Origin: Cellvibrionaceae bacterium
GTDB lineage: Bacteria; Pseudomonadota; Gammaproteobacteria; Pseudomonadales; Cellvibrionaceae
Direction: 5' to 3'
DNA: 6,778 nucleotides
Assembly (NCBI GenBank): GCA_030597965.1
Contig: JAUVQU010000124.1
Span: 1-6,778, forward strand
Under the pieces are notes generated by a model. That model did not search any database and was not told the DNA's origin. It saw only the letters and a program-made list of their open reading frames with translations. Each line of letters begins with the position of its first letter. The stretch's first letter is position 1. Position numbers and translations under genes: made by a program. Of the stretch, positions 5,536 to 6,778 are shown piece by piece.

Positions 5536-5826
5536 TTATAGACTTAACTTGGAGTTTTTAGACGCAAGCTCCGCCATTTCTGTCTCTTTTACTGGCGGCA
5601 TTTGCAGATAAAAGCCCTCTTCCTTGATGCCCTTAATGACCAGTTCTGTTTCGGCCCGAGCTAATTTTTTATCTGGGGTTAACAACATCGTCATCGCCGA
5701 TTGATGGCGTCCAAATCTATCCATCAGCGCCTCTGGCACACGCCCTAGGCCTTCAGCTTTTGCCACATAAAGGTACATACCTTCATGTTTTAAGCTTTTG
5801 AAAATCTCACAAATCAGTTTTTCCAT
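5536..5826 (-). CDS. ycgL: YcgL domain protein (UPF0745)
   Basis: A 96-aa protein of the YcgL family, a small conserved gammaproteobacterial fold of unknown function. Family landmarks are LICEIFKS (4-11), MYLYVAK (17-23), RVPEALMDRFG (29-39), KKLARA (53-58) and GFYLQMPP (71-78). I start at the ATG at 5826 because the E. coli homologue's conserved part begins just there. The frame stays open further upstream into the rnd coding region, and that extension is unlikely to be translated. The ribosome binding site is weak (GG close to the ATG), and rnd ends 22 bp upstream, so translation may depend on rnd. Confidence 0.93.
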   Translation of the reverse strand: MEKLICEIFKSLKHEGMYLYVAKAEGLGRVPEALMDRFGRHQSAMTMLLTPDKKLARAETELVIKGIKEEGFYLQMPPVKETEMAELASKNSKLSL

Positions 5827-5848
5827 AATCCAAAACAGCCTTTTGTAC

Positions 5849-6778
5849 TTACGCTTGATTGACGAACGCCAACAGGCGTTCACCCAGCACGGAATAACGC
5901 CAGCCACGCAACCGTAAAGGTAGTTGCGCCGACCCCGCCAGATGACTGCGAATCAAGTCTTCTATGTCTTTTTTACGCAATAATATTTCAGGCGGCACGC
6001 TTAATGTCTCTGCTATTTCTCGCGCTACTTTTTTAATGGATTTCATCATGTCGATGGTGTGTTTTGGCAAGGGTTGAGGCAGCCTTTCTGGCCAATTCGC
6101 TTCAGAACCTTGCGCCCATTGATGCACCATCGTCAACAAGTCTTCCCCATCGGTTTTAATGGTTCTGGGGGGCATTCCCTCCACACGATGTAATTGTCCG
6201 ATACGCTCAGGCCGCGTTCGAGCCAAACTCCAGAGCGCATTATCTTTGATCAAGCGATTGCGGGGAATATCGCGCTCACGGGCCTCAATTTCACGCCACT
6301 CGGCCACCGCTTTTAACACTGACAGCTCTTGCGAATTCAAGCGCCAAGCTGATTTCACTTTCTTATAAGCGTCGGAATAAGCAGCAGGCTGGGAGGCTTG
6401 TGCCACCTGTATTGCGCAATCCTCTTGCACCCAGGCTACACGGTCTTGATCCTTTAGCTCTTGCAGTAACATCCCGTAAATCACCAAGAGGTACGCCACA
6501 TCCAGAGCGGCGTACCGCAACTGCGGCGCACTCAGTGGCCGCTGCAGCCAATCGGATCGAGTTTCACCTTTAGGCACCTCGACATTGAGTAGAGCTTCAA
6601 CCAATCGCGCATAACCCATGGAAAAACCATGGCCCGCACAGGCCGCGGCCCACTGGGTGTCAAATACCGGGGTAGGCAGCACACCTAAAAACGTCTGAAA
6701 TACTTCTAAGTCTTCCGAGCAGGCGTGAAAAACCTTAGTCACGGCTGTGTTTGTCAGCAAGGCTTTAAAGCCCGAGAA
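5849..6778 (-). CDS. rnd: Ribonuclease D, 5' end outside the window
   Basis: A 3'-to-5' exoribonuclease that trims the 3' ends of tRNA precursors and other small RNAs. 309 residues are visible, reading in from the right edge; by comparison with E. coli Rnd about 60-70 N-terminal residues, including the first DEDD motif (DTE), are missing. Counting from the first visible residue: the Exo II motif HACSEDLEVF (18-27, Asp23; E. coli has HAGSEDLEVF), a DTQ motif near 40, and Exo III YAALD (Tyr89, Asp93), the DEDDy type. The first HRDC domain is about 149-219 (with EWREIEARERDIPRNRLIKD), and a second helical domain (SIKKVAREIAETLSVPPEIL and after) runs to the C-terminus. It is the first of seven close minus-strand genes; the promoter lies beyond the window. 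An in-frame TTG at 6760 is internal, not a start. Confidence 0.96.
   Translation of the reverse strand, partial: FSGFKALLTNTAVTKVFHACSEDLEVFQTFLGVLPTPVFDTQWAAACAGHGFSMGYARLVEALLNVEVPKGETRSDWLQRPLSAPQLRYAALDVAYLLVIYGMLLQELKDQDRVAWVQEDCAIQVAQASQPAAYSDAYKKVKSAWRLNSQELSVLKAVAEWREIEARERDIPRNRLIKDNALWSLARTRPERIGQLHRVEGMPPRTIKTDGEDLLTMVHQWAQGSEANWPERLPQPLPKHTIDMMKSIKKVAREIAETLSVPPEILLRKKDIEDLIRSHLAGSAQLPLRLRGWRYSVLGERLLAFVNQA

Noticed and set aside
5827..5907. N-terminal extension of YcgL into the rnd gene
   Set aside because: The extra 27 residues overlap the conserved rnd C-terminus and are absent from YcgL homologues as I know them; the ATG at 5826 fits the family start.

Overview
The window looks like core chromosome of a gammaproteobacterium, probably a marine or oligotrophic one related to Cellvibrionales or Pseudomonas-like lineages. 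That reading rests on the proteins: a long-form QueF close to the E. coli type, a YcgL/YcgN pair next to ribonuclease D, a YdjA-type nitroreductase and a TapT/YfiP-type DTW protein. No species can be named from the sequence alone.

Left edge (1-330): a class II tRNA-Ser(GGA) gene lies on the minus strand with a good stable-RNA promoter. Downstream of it is a 163-bp spacer holding repeated GTTACA words. After the spacer come the first ten codons of a gene that reads like a P4-type tyrosine-recombinase integrase (MARTTNPLTN), cut by the window edge. This is the usual layout of a genomic island integrated at the 3' end of a tRNA gene, so the window probably begins just inside an island that extends to the left.

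Middle (328-2468): a YdjA-like nitroreductase (minus) and a membrane-anchored class III adenylate cyclase (plus) are transcribed divergently from a 209-bp AT-rich region. That region carries a recognisable promoter for the cyclase and a perfect 13-bp dyad. The cyclase converges on queF across a short gap filled by two abutting inverted repeats.

Right part (2532-6778): seven minus-strand genes are packed closely and read in the order rnd (5' end outside the window), ycgL, ycgN, a membrane protein with a Glu-rich tail, a DTW-domain tRNA acp3U transferase (tapT-like), a GNAT acetyltransferase, and queF. Gaps are 5 to about 40 bp. One junction overlaps (membrane protein/tapT) and one has a 5-bp gap (tapT/GNAT), which suggests an operon with translational coupling; queF may also have its own promoter. 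Three products act on tRNA: RNase D (3' trimming), the DTW protein (acp3U) and QueF (queuosine precursor). The run therefore has a tRNA-maturation flavour, with several conserved but uncharacterised proteins embedded in it.

I found no CRISPR array, insertion sequence or clearly new multi-gene system. The most interesting points are the island junction with its repeat cluster and the unknown membrane protein coupled to the tRNA modification gene.
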